A model generated the notes under the pieces. The model saw only the letters and a list, made by a program, of their open reading frames with translations, was not told the DNA's origin and searched no databases. Position numbers and translations under genes: made by a program. A DNA stretch of 49,212 bases, from NCBI GenBank assembly GCA_039029195.1, contig JBCCGR010000033.1:1-49212 (forward strand), read 5' to 3'. The stretch comes from JBCCGR01 sp039029195. GTDB lineage: Bacteria > Pseudomonadota > Alphaproteobacteria > Rhizobiales > Rhizobiaceae. The stretch's first letter is position 1. Each line of letters starts with the position of its first letter. Shown here piece after piece: positions 27,494 to 34,898 of the stretch.

Positions 27494-29047
27494 ATGTTGA
27501 AATCCACAGACCCGCTCAACCGCGCCCATCATATGATGGATTGGCATCTGGCGGCGCGGGAGAGTGACATCGCACTGGTGGACACCGATGGGACTGCCGT
27601 CAGCTACGCACAATGGCGCGATGACATCGGAGCCACCACCGAAGCGCTGCGCGAATCCGGGGTGCGGGCCGGGGACCGGGTGCTGCTGGTTGGTGAGAAC
27701 TGTTGGGCCTTTGTTTCGCTGGCCATTGCCTGCTGGCATCTGGAAGCCTGGTTTGTGCCGGTGAATGCCCGCATGAGCAAACCCGAAATCGCCGGGTTCG
27801 TTGACCACGCCAATCCCCGCTTGATCGTGGCGACGTCGAATGTCTCATCATCCGCGAGCGATCACCTTGATCATATATCCGTCGTCCTCGGCAAACCCGT
27901 GACTGAAGGATTTACCCGACGCGGTTTGAAGGCAATTGCGACCGGGATTGACGATGCTGAGGAGGTTTTTGACAGCGCGGAAGAGCAGGTCGCGTTGATG
28001 CTTTACACAACGGGCACCACCGGCAAACCCAAGGGGGTGATGCTCACCCATCGCAATCTGCTCTTCGCTGCCGAGCGGTCTCGCAATGCGCGAGCGCTCA
28101 ACCCTGCTGACCGGCTCTACTGCGTACTGCCCATGACCCACATTTTCGGCTTCGCAAGCGCCTTCATGGGATCGCTGTGCGCAGGTTGTCGATTGGAACT
28201 CAGCAATCGGTTTGACGCTGAAACCGCATTCAATGCGATCACCGGTGGCGTAACGGTGTTTCCTGGCGTTCCCGCCATGCACGCGCATCTGATGGAATAT
28301 GCCGAAAAATCCGGCCGTGGATTGGGGCAGGCGACAGACCTCCGCTACATCTCATCAGGCGGTGCGCCACTTGATCCCGAATGGAAGCGCAAGGTGGAAA
28401 CCTTCTTCGGTCTCAGCCTGCACAATGGTTATGGCATGACGGAAACCACCGCGGGCATCGCTTCCACATCTGTTGGAGCGGAACGCAGCGACATGAGCTG
28501 CGGCATGCCGCTGGATCGGGTCGACATCCAAATTGTGACGGCCCCTGGCAAAGATCAGCTGGAAGATGGTGTTGGTGAGATCATACTGGCTGGCGGCAAC
28601 ATTATGAAGGGCTATTTTCGCGATCCAGTCGAGACCGCCAAGGTGATGGATGAGCAAGGCTATTTCCACACTGGCGATCTGGGGCATTTCGGCGAAGATG
28701 GCTGTCTGTTCATCGATGGCCGCTGCAAGGAAATGATCATCCGCTCCGGCTTCAACGTTTATCCGCTGGAAGTGGAAACGGTCATCAACACCCATCCCGA
28801 CGTCATTCAGTCTGCCGTGGTTGGCCATACAATCGAAGGCGGGAACGAGGATGTTTTGGCATTTGTCGAAACCGCCACGCCTGAACAGCTTACCGAGGAA
28901 TTGTTGCGCGACTATCTTTCCGAGCGACTGACGGCTTACAAGCGACCGTCCCGGATTGTAGTCTCGAACCGACTTCCAGCCTCGTCCACGGGGAAACTCC
29001 TGAAGCACCAGATGATCGGGGCGTTTCAGGAGGAATTGGGTCTGTAG
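27494..29047 (+). CDS. AMP-forming acyl-CoA synthetase
   Basis: The 517-residue enzyme activates a carboxylic acid with ATP and then joins it to CoA. The P loop YTTGTTGKPKGVMLTHRN is intact, as are the adenine motif NGYGMTETTAG, the hinge region HTGDLGHFGEDGCLFIDGR and the C-terminal lysine in SSTGKLLKHQM. It resembles medium/long-chain or 4-coumarate-like ligases; the exact acid is not predictable. The start at 27494 begins MLKSTDPLNRAHHMMDWHL, matching where family members begin; the frame is open further upstream but there it runs antisense to the glycosylase gene. It converges with amn with 4 bases between stops. Confidence 0.9.
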   Translation: MLKSTDPLNRAHHMMDWHLAARESDIALVDTDGTAVSYAQWRDDIGATTEALRESGVRAGDRVLLVGENCWAFVSLAIACWHLEAWFVPVNARMSKPEIAGFVDHANPRLIVATSNVSSSASDHLDHISVVLGKPVTEGFTRRGLKAIATGIDDAEEVFDSAEEQVALMLYTTGTTGKPKGVMLTHRNLLFAAERSRNARALNPADRLYCVLPMTHIFGFASAFMGSLCAGCRLELSNRFDAETAFNAITGGVTVFPGVPAMHAHLMEYAEKSGRGLGQATDLRYISSGGAPLDPEWKRKVETFFGLSLHNGYGMTETTAGIASTSVGAERSDMSCGMPLDRVDIQIVTAPGKDQLEDGVGEIILAGGNIMKGYFRDPVETAKVMDEQGYFHTGDLGHFGEDGCLFIDGRCKEMIIRSGFNVYPLEVETVINTHPDVIQSAVVGHTIEGGNEDVLAFVETATPEQLTEELLRDYLSERLTAYKRPSRIVVSNRLPASSTGKLLKHQMIGAFQEELGL

Positions 29048-29051
29048 CCCG

Positions 29052-30554
29052 TCACTGAAACGCAGTTTCAAAAAATGATCGCAGCTTTCTGGAATGCAGC
29101 CTTTCCGGTGGCATGGAGCGCAGTTTTTCCATCGCCTTGATGCCGATTTTGAGATGCTGCGAAACCTGCTCTGCATAAAAAGAAGTCGCCATACCCGGCA
29201 GCTTCAACTCCCCATGCAGCGGCTTGTCGGAAACACATAGAAGTGTTCCGTAGGGCACGCGAAAACGGAAACCGTTGGCCGCAATGGTTGCCGACTCCAT
29301 GTCCAGAGCGATGGCACGGGACTGAGACAGACGCTGAACCGGCCCGCGTTGATCGCGGAGCTCCCAGTTGCGATTGTCGATGGTCGCGACCGTACCCGTT
29401 CGCATAATGCGTTTGAGATCGTAACCTTCTTTGCCGGTTGTCTCCGCAACAGCCTGTTCAATCGCGATCTGGACTTCAGCCAGCGCGGGCACGGGTATCC
29501 ACACGGGTAAATCATCATCCAGAACATGGTCTTCGCGCACATAGGCGTGAGCCAGCACATAGTCTCCCAGTTCCTGTGTGTTGCGCAGACCAGCGCAATG
29601 GCCAAGCATCAGCCAGGTGTGAGGCCGAAGCACCGCCACATGGTCGGTGATGGTTTTGGCATTCGACGGGCCAACGCCGATATTGACGAGCGTTATCCCG
29701 GAATTGTCGGGCCGAGTAAGGTGATAGGCCGGCATTTGGGGCAGGCGACCGACTGCATGCTCATCCGAAGCTTGATCGAGTGTCGTAATCCTGTTGCCGG
29801 GTTCCACAAAGCACTCATAAGGGCTTTCCGGGTCCGCAACCTGGGCTTTGGCAAATTCGATGAACTCGTCCACATAGAACTGGTAGTTGGTGAACAGTAC
29901 GAAATTCTGGAAATACCGTGCGCTTGTCGCGGTGTAGTGCGCCAGCCGGTGCAGCGAATAATCAATCCGTTGTGCGGTGAAAGGTGCAAGCGGATGGACC
30001 ATCCCGTCCGCTGGTTCAATTTGTCCGTTGACGATCTCATCGTCAGTGGAAGAAATATCCGGCACATCGAACAGATCGCGTAGCGGCCGTTCCAGATTTT
30101 CGCTGATTGAACCCTCCACATGGGCGCCTTCCTGAAAGGCGAAGTGGATGGGTATCGGGGTGCTGGAGAGGCCGACTGTCACTGCAATCCCGTGATTGCG
30201 AATGAGAAGATCAAGCTGGTGGGTAAGATATTTGCCAAACAGATCCGGCTCGGTGATCGTGGTCGAGTAATCACCCGGTCCGCCGACAAAGCCGAACGAC
30301 AGGCGTGAATCCACCCGCGTATGGCTGTTGAGGCTCAGCTTGACTTCCGGATAGTAGCCGCGAAACCGTGCCGGTTCCGCTTCGCCTTTGATGACGGCCT
30401 CAAAATTGCGGCGCAAAAAGCCGGTTTGCGCCTCGTAGATATCGCAAAGCAGCTTTACCGCTTCCTTGGCGTCCACGCACTCGCTTGCCGCGGGAGATGG
30501 GGCCTCCTTGAGAGGCAGATCATTGATGGAATTGGGGAGAATCGATGTTTTCAT
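29052..30554 (-). CDS. amn: AMP nucleosidase
   Basis: Amn splits AMP into adenine and ribose-5-phosphate, which helps set the adenylate pool. The 500-residue protein has the N-terminal Amn-specific domain (about residues 1-170, with GFVGGPGDYSTTITEPDLF) and a C-terminal nucleoside phosphorylase fold: NIGVGPSNAKTITDHVAVL, MLGHCAGLRNTQELGDYVLA, and ALDMESATIAANGFRF with the catalytic-type DMES motif. Length matches proteobacterial Amn (about 484-500). The start at 30554 begins MKTSILPNSIND; a longer frame to 30626 adds an Arg-rich stretch. Located 52 bases downstream of a small gene on the same strand. Confidence 0.95.
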   Translation of the reverse strand: MKTSILPNSINDLPLKEAPSPAASECVDAKEAVKLLCDIYEAQTGFLRRNFEAVIKGEAEPARFRGYYPEVKLSLNSHTRVDSRLSFGFVGGPGDYSTTITEPDLFGKYLTHQLDLLIRNHGIAVTVGLSSTPIPIHFAFQEGAHVEGSISENLERPLRDLFDVPDISSTDDEIVNGQIEPADGMVHPLAPFTAQRIDYSLHRLAHYTATSARYFQNFVLFTNYQFYVDEFIEFAKAQVADPESPYECFVEPGNRITTLDQASDEHAVGRLPQMPAYHLTRPDNSGITLVNIGVGPSNAKTITDHVAVLRPHTWLMLGHCAGLRNTQELGDYVLAHAYVREDHVLDDDLPVWIPVPALAEVQIAIEQAVAETTGKEGYDLKRIMRTGTVATIDNRNWELRDQRGPVQRLSQSRAIALDMESATIAANGFRFRVPYGTLLCVSDKPLHGELKLPGMATSFYAEQVSQHLKIGIKAMEKLRSMPPERLHSRKLRSFFETAFQ

Positions 30555-30606
30555 GCGCCCCAGTATAGAACGCTCTCGCGTCACAGGGATATGAAATTCG
30601 CGACCT

Positions 30607-30828
30607 CTATCCGAGCTGGCTACCATTGATCAGAATCGAGCCGTTCCGAACCAGACCGCAGGTGATCGTACCGCAGGGCCGTTTCTGCCAATCAAGCGTG
30701 CGATTGTGGATTTTCAGCCCTGTCTGGCTGGTGCCGCGTTCATAACGCGCGGACTGCACGGCATTTGCAAGCAACACGCCCAGCAGTGTGATTGTGGATA
30801 CGACAATTGAGAAACGGCGAAAAAGCAT
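30607..30828 (-). CDS. small membrane-anchored or secreted protein, unknown
   Basis: A 73-residue frame starts MLFRRFSIVVSTITLLG, a positively charged N-terminus followed by one hydrophobic segment (about residues 7-24) that could be a signal peptide or anchor. The rest is polar with two cysteines four apart (PCGTITC), which could form a disulfide outside the cytoplasm. I do not recognise a family. Support is moderate: it sits in an otherwise empty gap, on the same strand as amn, with a sensible signal sequence. Confidence 0.45.
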   Translation of the reverse strand: MLFRRFSIVVSTITLLGVLLANAVQSARYERGTSQTGLKIHNRTLDWQKRPCGTITCGLVRNGSILINGSQLG

Positions 30829-30989
30829 AGCGTGACCCCGCAAAGCGCCCAGTTCGTTAGGGCTGAACTTGTTTTGCGGGGACTTGGTGCCAAAACGGCG
30901 CTGAACCAACGCTGATAGGCGCGTTCATTTTCAGTTCAGAGTGTTTAACGGCGGGCCAGCAATGCCCGCCAAGTGTGCCAGAGAATGGC

Positions 30990-31340
30990 TCAGCCCTGCT
31001 TGGTCCAGTACTGGGTTCTGCAGAAAATCCTCAGCGCGCAGCCCTTCAGGCGCATCTTCTTCGGGCCCTGCAACAGGAGATGGCCGCGATATTCCTTATC
31101 ATTGTCATCGGGGTCGATGATCTTGCCGGAATATTTCCCTGACCCACCCGAAATGCGCAAAATCACCTTGCCGTTGAACTTCCCACCCACCAGCTTGCCG
31201 CAATAGGTGCCGCAGCCGGGGTAGAACTGCACGGTTGCGCCGGAGGTCGTGGTCCAGTTGCCGTCGAGCTCACCCGCACTCACCGACGAAACGCCAAATG
31301 CCAGGCTGGCGGCTCCCATAATCAAAGCCAGTTTGTTCAT
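30990..31340 (-). CDS. secreted DUF2147-family protein
   Basis: The 116-residue precursor has a signal peptide (MNKLALIMGAASLAFGVSSVSA). The mature part fits DUF2147, a small beta-barrel-like periplasmic family: ELDGNWTTTSG at the start, YPGCGTYCGKLVGG with paired cysteines, KIIDPDDNDKEYRGHLLL in the middle, and the closing GCALRIFCRTQYWTK. Four cysteines probably make two disulfides. The function of the family is unknown. The gene stands alone; upstream is a 343-base noncoding gap. Confidence 0.8.
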   Translation of the reverse strand: MNKLALIMGAASLAFGVSSVSAGELDGNWTTTSGATVQFYPGCGTYCGKLVGGKFNGKVILRISGGSGKYSGKIIDPDDNDKEYRGHLLLQGPKKMRLKGCALRIFCRTQYWTKQG

Positions 31341-31683
31341 TGTTTTCTCCTCACCCGAAAACCTGTCTGCTTTGCAGCGATTAAAAGCGATGAGCAGGCC
31401 GCACGCAACGCCTGAATATCACCATCTGAAAGGAAGTAGCGTGAGAGGCGAGTTGAGACCAGGGTGAATAGAATCTTGACGCAAAATCTCGAATTTCGAG
31501 CGAATTTTCGTCTAACATGTTGAAAATACGTATTTTTGACAATGAATCCGGCGTTAAATTTACCTTCCGTTCGGACTTTGTTTTCCCCCCGTTAATGATG
31601 CCACTTAACCTGACCTTCAAACCGGTCGGGCCAACCTTTGCGAGCATTCAGCGCGCTGGTTGGGACAGCAGGGACACGCTGAA
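31341..31683. other. noncoding gap between divergent genes
   Basis: This stretch carries no convincing gene. An 88-codon minus-strand frame (31381-31647) lacks family likeness and a ribosome site. It is AT-rich around 31480-31580 and includes a small perfect inverted repeat CTCGAATTTCGAG at 31488-31500 and a TTGACA at 31536, so it most likely holds the promoters of the DUF2147 gene and the SEL1-repeat gene. No clear -10 box at correct spacing was found. Confidence 0.4.
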
Positions 31684-32010
31684 ATGGCAATGAAATCAAA
31701 TCAAAAGGCGGCAAAGCCCGCCACCGAAACGGGGAAGAAAAAGATGGCTAGATTTGAAGCAATGGGAAATGCGCTTGTTGAAATGAGCGCGAGTGGCAAT
31801 CCTGAAATTCTGTTCGAACTAGGAATGCTCTATTCCACAGGTCGCACTGGAAAAATCGATCTGATCGCTGCTCATAAATGGTTCAACATCGCCGCCGCCA
31901 AGGGCAACGACACGGCCCGTGCCCGCCGCGAGGAAATCGCGGTTCAAATGAGCAAGTCGGAAATTGCCTCAGCACAGCGCGCCGCTCGTGAGTGGATCAC
32001 GCTGCACTGA
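31684..32010 (+). CDS. small SEL1/TPR-like repeat protein
   Basis: The 108-residue protein has SEL1-type repeats: NPEILFELGMLYSTGRTGKIDLIAAHKWFNIAAAKGN is cut here as NPEILFELGMLYSTGR and DLIAAHKWFNIAAAKGN, which show the A/G pattern and the AHKWF-AAAKG motif. A further helix with ARARREEIAVQMS follows. No signal peptide; the first 20 residues are Lys-rich. SEL1 repeats serve as protein-binding scaffolds. The start is uncertain: ATG at 31684, 31690 or 31744 are all possible. It is similar to small SEL1 proteins common in rhizobia, function unknown. Confidence 0.7.
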   Translation: MAMKSNQKAAKPATETGKKKMARFEAMGNALVEMSASGNPEILFELGMLYSTGRTGKIDLIAAHKWFNIAAAKGNDTARARREEIAVQMSKSEIASAQRAAREWITLH

Positions 32011-32037
32011 GTTTTCTTGCGCTCAAATCGAGCGCAT

Positions 32038-32403
32038 TCACCCACGCGCGCGGCAATAAGATGCTGCCGTGCTGTCGTGGTGGCGCAGGCGGCTTGGAAC
32101 ACTGCGCAGCCAGCTTTGGCAGGCTGCCGCAGATTGAAAACAGCCGACAAAATGATAGGTGCCGAAACCGCTATTGTTTTCCGCAGCCACATGGCGCCCC
32201 GTGGCGATGCCCTGATAGGTGCCCGGACCCTTGATCACCTTGCAATCGCCGCCGCCATGGCCACGATATTGGCCGGCCTCGGCGCTTGCTGTGAAGACGG
32301 GCGTCTGTGCTGCCAGCGCGGTGGCGACTGCCAATCCACTCAATGAAATCAACCGTCCGGTTTTCCCGAATCGAGAGGATGTGCGTGTTGTGGTTAGAGC
32401 CAT
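32038..32403 (-). CDS. secreted cysteine-containing protein, unknown
   Basis: The 121-residue precursor has an extended signal sequence (about residues 1-40, SLSGLAVATALAAQTPVFTASAEA). The mature part contains DCKVIKGPGTYQGIATGRHV, then FGTYHFVGCFQSAAACQSW, with four cysteines in all. I do not recognise a named family; the FVGCFQSAAACQSWLRSV end looks like a conserved core. Start at 32403 preferred over 32445 because it sits just before the signal sequence and is preceded by AGGACGC-like sequence. It converges with the SEL1 gene with 27 bases between. Confidence 0.6.
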   Translation of the reverse strand: MALTTTRTSSRFGKTGRLISLSGLAVATALAAQTPVFTASAEAGQYRGHGGGDCKVIKGPGTYQGIATGRHVAAENNSGFGTYHFVGCFQSAAACQSWLRSVPSRLRHHDSTAASYCRARG

Positions 32404-32697
32404 GATGCGTCCTTTCATGTGCCGTATTTTGTGTGCGTGGGACACCTTCGAAGAGCGGTCTGTCCTCCGAAGGTGCGTTTGACAATGGGTTGGAGCGGCT
32501 TGATTGACTGGAGATCATGACAAGAGTTCCAACGATGCCCATCTGGGTGCGCGACCCTTCAAGCGCCAATCACATGCTGGTGCGAAGTGCGTTAAAGGAG
32601 AGGGTGCTGATTTCTCCGCTTTGACAAACGAGCAGGATGTCTGAACCCGCCGCGCCGACTAAGACCTTCGTTTAAATCCATTGAAATCGCCGCTCGA

Positions 32698-32718
32698 TTG
32701 CACCACTTTAAGGTGCAA
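32698..32718 (+). promoter_or_regulatory. stem-loop just before the TPR gene start
   Basis: TTGCACC and GGTGCAA form a 7-bp perfect inverted repeat around ACTTTAA, ending 11 bases before the ATG at 32730. It borders the purine-rich AGGGGGTGGAAG that should be the ribosome site, so it could be an operator or influence translation. This is weak evidence taken alone. Confidence 0.3.
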
Positions 32719-32729
32719 GGGGGTGGAAG

Positions 32730-34820
32730 ATGCTCGACAAGCTCAAATGTCTGCTCGGATTGGGAATTTCGGCGGGTGCCATGTCTGCCGGAGCGCTGGA
32801 CATCAGCCTTCTGCAGGGGTCCACCCAACTGCTCACCCATGCGGGCAATCTGGCGCTGACGGTCAGCGCCGAAAGCAAGGGTGCGCTGGGGGACATCGAA
32901 AGAAGCCTCTTTTCGATCATTGCGCGCGAGCACAAAAACTGGCTCAAGCAATTCGCTGGTGGGCCGATTTCGGATGATGCCGTTGAAACGGGGCAGGCGA
33001 TTGATGCGTTGCCGGACGCCCTGGCAAAAGCACAATTGAGTTTGCAAGATGTGGTGGACGCAAGGGGCGACGGCGCAACGTTTGCGGATACTCTGATTGA
33101 ACGGCTGGATAAAGAGAGCCTGTTCCGCACCAGCCAGCACGCCGCCAATGTGCTTCAGGCGCTGTTGAGCGGCTTGTTCCATGAAGCCCGCTCCAGCGCC
33201 AGGCTCCAACCGCTGTTCACCAGCCTGCAGTTTGATGCGATGCACAAACGGTTTGACCAGGTGGATGCCGGGCAACGGGCCATTCTTGACGCGCTTCACA
33301 CCAATTACGGCGTACCGATTGAAAATCTGAGGCCGATTTTTGAGGCCGTGAAGCACGATTTTCCGGAGGGCAATTTCCAATCCGCACTGGATGAGGCTGT
33401 TGCCGCGCTGATTGAGCAGGGCAAACAGCCGGTCGATGTGGGAAATTCCGGTGCGGACATTGTACGCATTCTGGAACTGGTGCGTGAGAAACTGAAAAAA
33501 GCCGATGTGGACGGCGCGGTGGGTCTGCTGCGCGAGGAGCGCCAATCCCGCGCCCTTGATTCAGCGCGCTTGGCGCGAGAAGAGGCCAAAATCCTGAAAA
33601 CGGCCTATCGTTGGCAAGAAGCGCTGGATGCCTATCAGGATGCCGCTCGGCTTGATCCAACCCGACCTGGGGATCATTACGAATGCGGCGATATTCACAC
33701 TCATCGCGGCGACCTTGAAGGTGCGAAAGCCGCTCTTGAGGCGGGTAAAAGTTGCGCGGAAAACAATGGTTTGGAGCGAGACATCGGTGCGGCATTTGAT
33801 CGGTTGGGCGATCTTGCCATCGCTCGTGGCGATCTGGAGGTGGCTCAACAGTCATTGCAGTACGCGTTGGACACTGCCGAAGGGCTGGTGAAGTCCGATC
33901 CCGGAAATGCCCAGTGGCAGCGTGATCTTTCTGTCAGTCATAATAAGATCGGCAACCTTGCCATCGCTCGGGGCGATTTGGAGACGGCAAAAAAAGCTTA
34001 TCAGGACGCTTTGGGCATTAGAGATCGGCTGGCGAAGTCCGATCCGGGCAATGCTGGATGGCAGCGCGATCTCTCCGTCAGTCATGAAAGAATCGGCGAT
34101 CTTGCCGTGAAGCGAGGCGACCCAGAGGTGGCAGAAGAAGCCTATCAGGACGCATTGGATATTATGGTCCGGTTGGCGAAGTCCGATCTGGGCAATGCTG
34201 GCTGGCAGCGCGATCTCTCCGTCAGTCACAACAAGATTGGCGAACTTGCCGTCGCCCGCGACGATCTGGAGGCCGCGCAACGAGCCTTTCAGGACGCGTT
34301 GGACATTGCCGACCGGTTGGCAAAGTCCGATCCGGGAAATGCAGGCTGGCAGCGCGATCTATCCGTTAGTCACAACAAAATCGGCGACCTTGCAGTTGCA
34401 CGCGGCGATCTTGAGGCGGCTCAAGAGCCCTTTCAAGCCTCATTGAACATCCGTGATCGGCTGGCGAAGTCCGATCCGGGAAATGCGGGCTGGCAGCGGG
34501 ATCTCTCTGTCAGTCACAACAAAATTGGCGACCTCGCCGTCGCTCGTGGCGATCTGGAGGCCGCCAAAAGAACCTTTAAGGACGCGTTGGACATTGCCGA
34601 CCAGCTAGCACGGTCTGATCCGGGCAATGCAGAATGGCAACGCGATCTGATTATTTCATATGTGAAACTGTCTCAAGTCGAACAAAATGCTGTTGGGCGG
34701 TTGCAGCAGGCGCTGGAGATTGCCGAACGATTGATGGGAGAGGGACGTCTTGCACCAAGGGACCATTGGATGGTCGACGACTTGAAACAAAGAGTTGCAA
34801 CAACATCTCAACCCTCCTGA
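32730..34820 (+). CDS. TPR-repeat protein with six near-identical 48-residue units
   Basis: The 696-residue protein has three parts. Residues 1-230 are a helical region with no motif I know (a hydrophobic patch at 8-26, then DALPDALAKAQLS, LLSGLFHEARSSARLQPLF). A linker YGVPIENLRPIF at about 193 resembles a segment I recall from bacterial NLR-like and TPR signalling proteins. From about 290 TPR helices start (WQEALDAYQDAARLDP), and from residue 386 six 48-residue units follow, each near LAKSDPGNAGWQRDLSVSHN plus KIGDLAVARGDLEAAQRAFQ. Such units are often attached to NACHT, TIR or CHAT domains; none is present here. No signal peptide is obvious. Probable protein-interaction scaffold; function unknown. 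It ends in a hairpin that includes its stop codon. Confidence 0.85.
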   Translation: MLDKLKCLLGLGISAGAMSAGALDISLLQGSTQLLTHAGNLALTVSAESKGALGDIERSLFSIIAREHKNWLKQFAGGPISDDAVETGQAIDALPDALAKAQLSLQDVVDARGDGATFADTLIERLDKESLFRTSQHAANVLQALLSGLFHEARSSARLQPLFTSLQFDAMHKRFDQVDAGQRAILDALHTNYGVPIENLRPIFEAVKHDFPEGNFQSALDEAVAALIEQGKQPVDVGNSGADIVRILELVREKLKKADVDGAVGLLREERQSRALDSARLAREEAKILKTAYRWQEALDAYQDAARLDPTRPGDHYECGDIHTHRGDLEGAKAALEAGKSCAENNGLERDIGAAFDRLGDLAIARGDLEVAQQSLQYALDTAEGLVKSDPGNAQWQRDLSVSHNKIGNLAIARGDLETAKKAYQDALGIRDRLAKSDPGNAGWQRDLSVSHERIGDLAVKRGDPEVAEEAYQDALDIMVRLAKSDLGNAGWQRDLSVSHNKIGELAVARDDLEAAQRAFQDALDIADRLAKSDPGNAGWQRDLSVSHNKIGDLAVARGDLEAAQEPFQASLNIRDRLAKSDPGNAGWQRDLSVSHNKIGDLAVARGDLEAAKRTFKDALDIADQLARSDPGNAEWQRDLIISYVKLSQVEQNAVGRLQQALEIAERLMGEGRLAPRDHWMVDDLKQRVATTSQPS
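33885..34748 (+). repeat. six tandem 144-bp repeats in the TPR gene
   Basis: Units begin at 33885, 34029, 34173, 34317, 34461 and 34605, exactly 144 bases apart. Each starts with a form of CTGGCGAAGTCCGATCCGGG and encodes 48 residues. Units two to five are the most alike; the sixth decays after its first third. The DNA-level likeness suggests recent duplication or gene conversion, so copy number may vary between strains. Confidence 0.9.
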
Positions 34821-34839
34821 CACAACCCTGTCAGGAGGG
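34812..34839 (+). terminator. 11-bp hairpin spanning the TPR stop codon
   Basis: CCCTCCTGACA pairs perfectly with TGTCAGGAGGG around CAACCC, and the stop TGA lies in the left arm. No T run follows directly. A second possible stem, GGGGG with CCCCC around CTTAAT (34836-34851), shares bases with it, so the two exclude each other. A T6 run lies about 30 bases downstream. It may end the TPR transcript or control read-through into uvrB. Confidence 0.45.
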
Positions 34840-34898
34840 GGCTTAATCCCCCACATCTGACCCTTTCCATTTTTTGCGTGCGGGACCATATTCGCCCC

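Noticed and set aside
31381..31647. 88-codon minus-strand frame between the DUF2147 and SEL1 genes
   Set aside because: Composition is unlike neighbouring proteins and the region looks like a divergent promoter region.
33885..34748. Regularly spaced repeats that could suggest a CRISPR-like array
   Set aside because: The 144-base units are coding, in frame, without unique spacers, and encode TPR helices.
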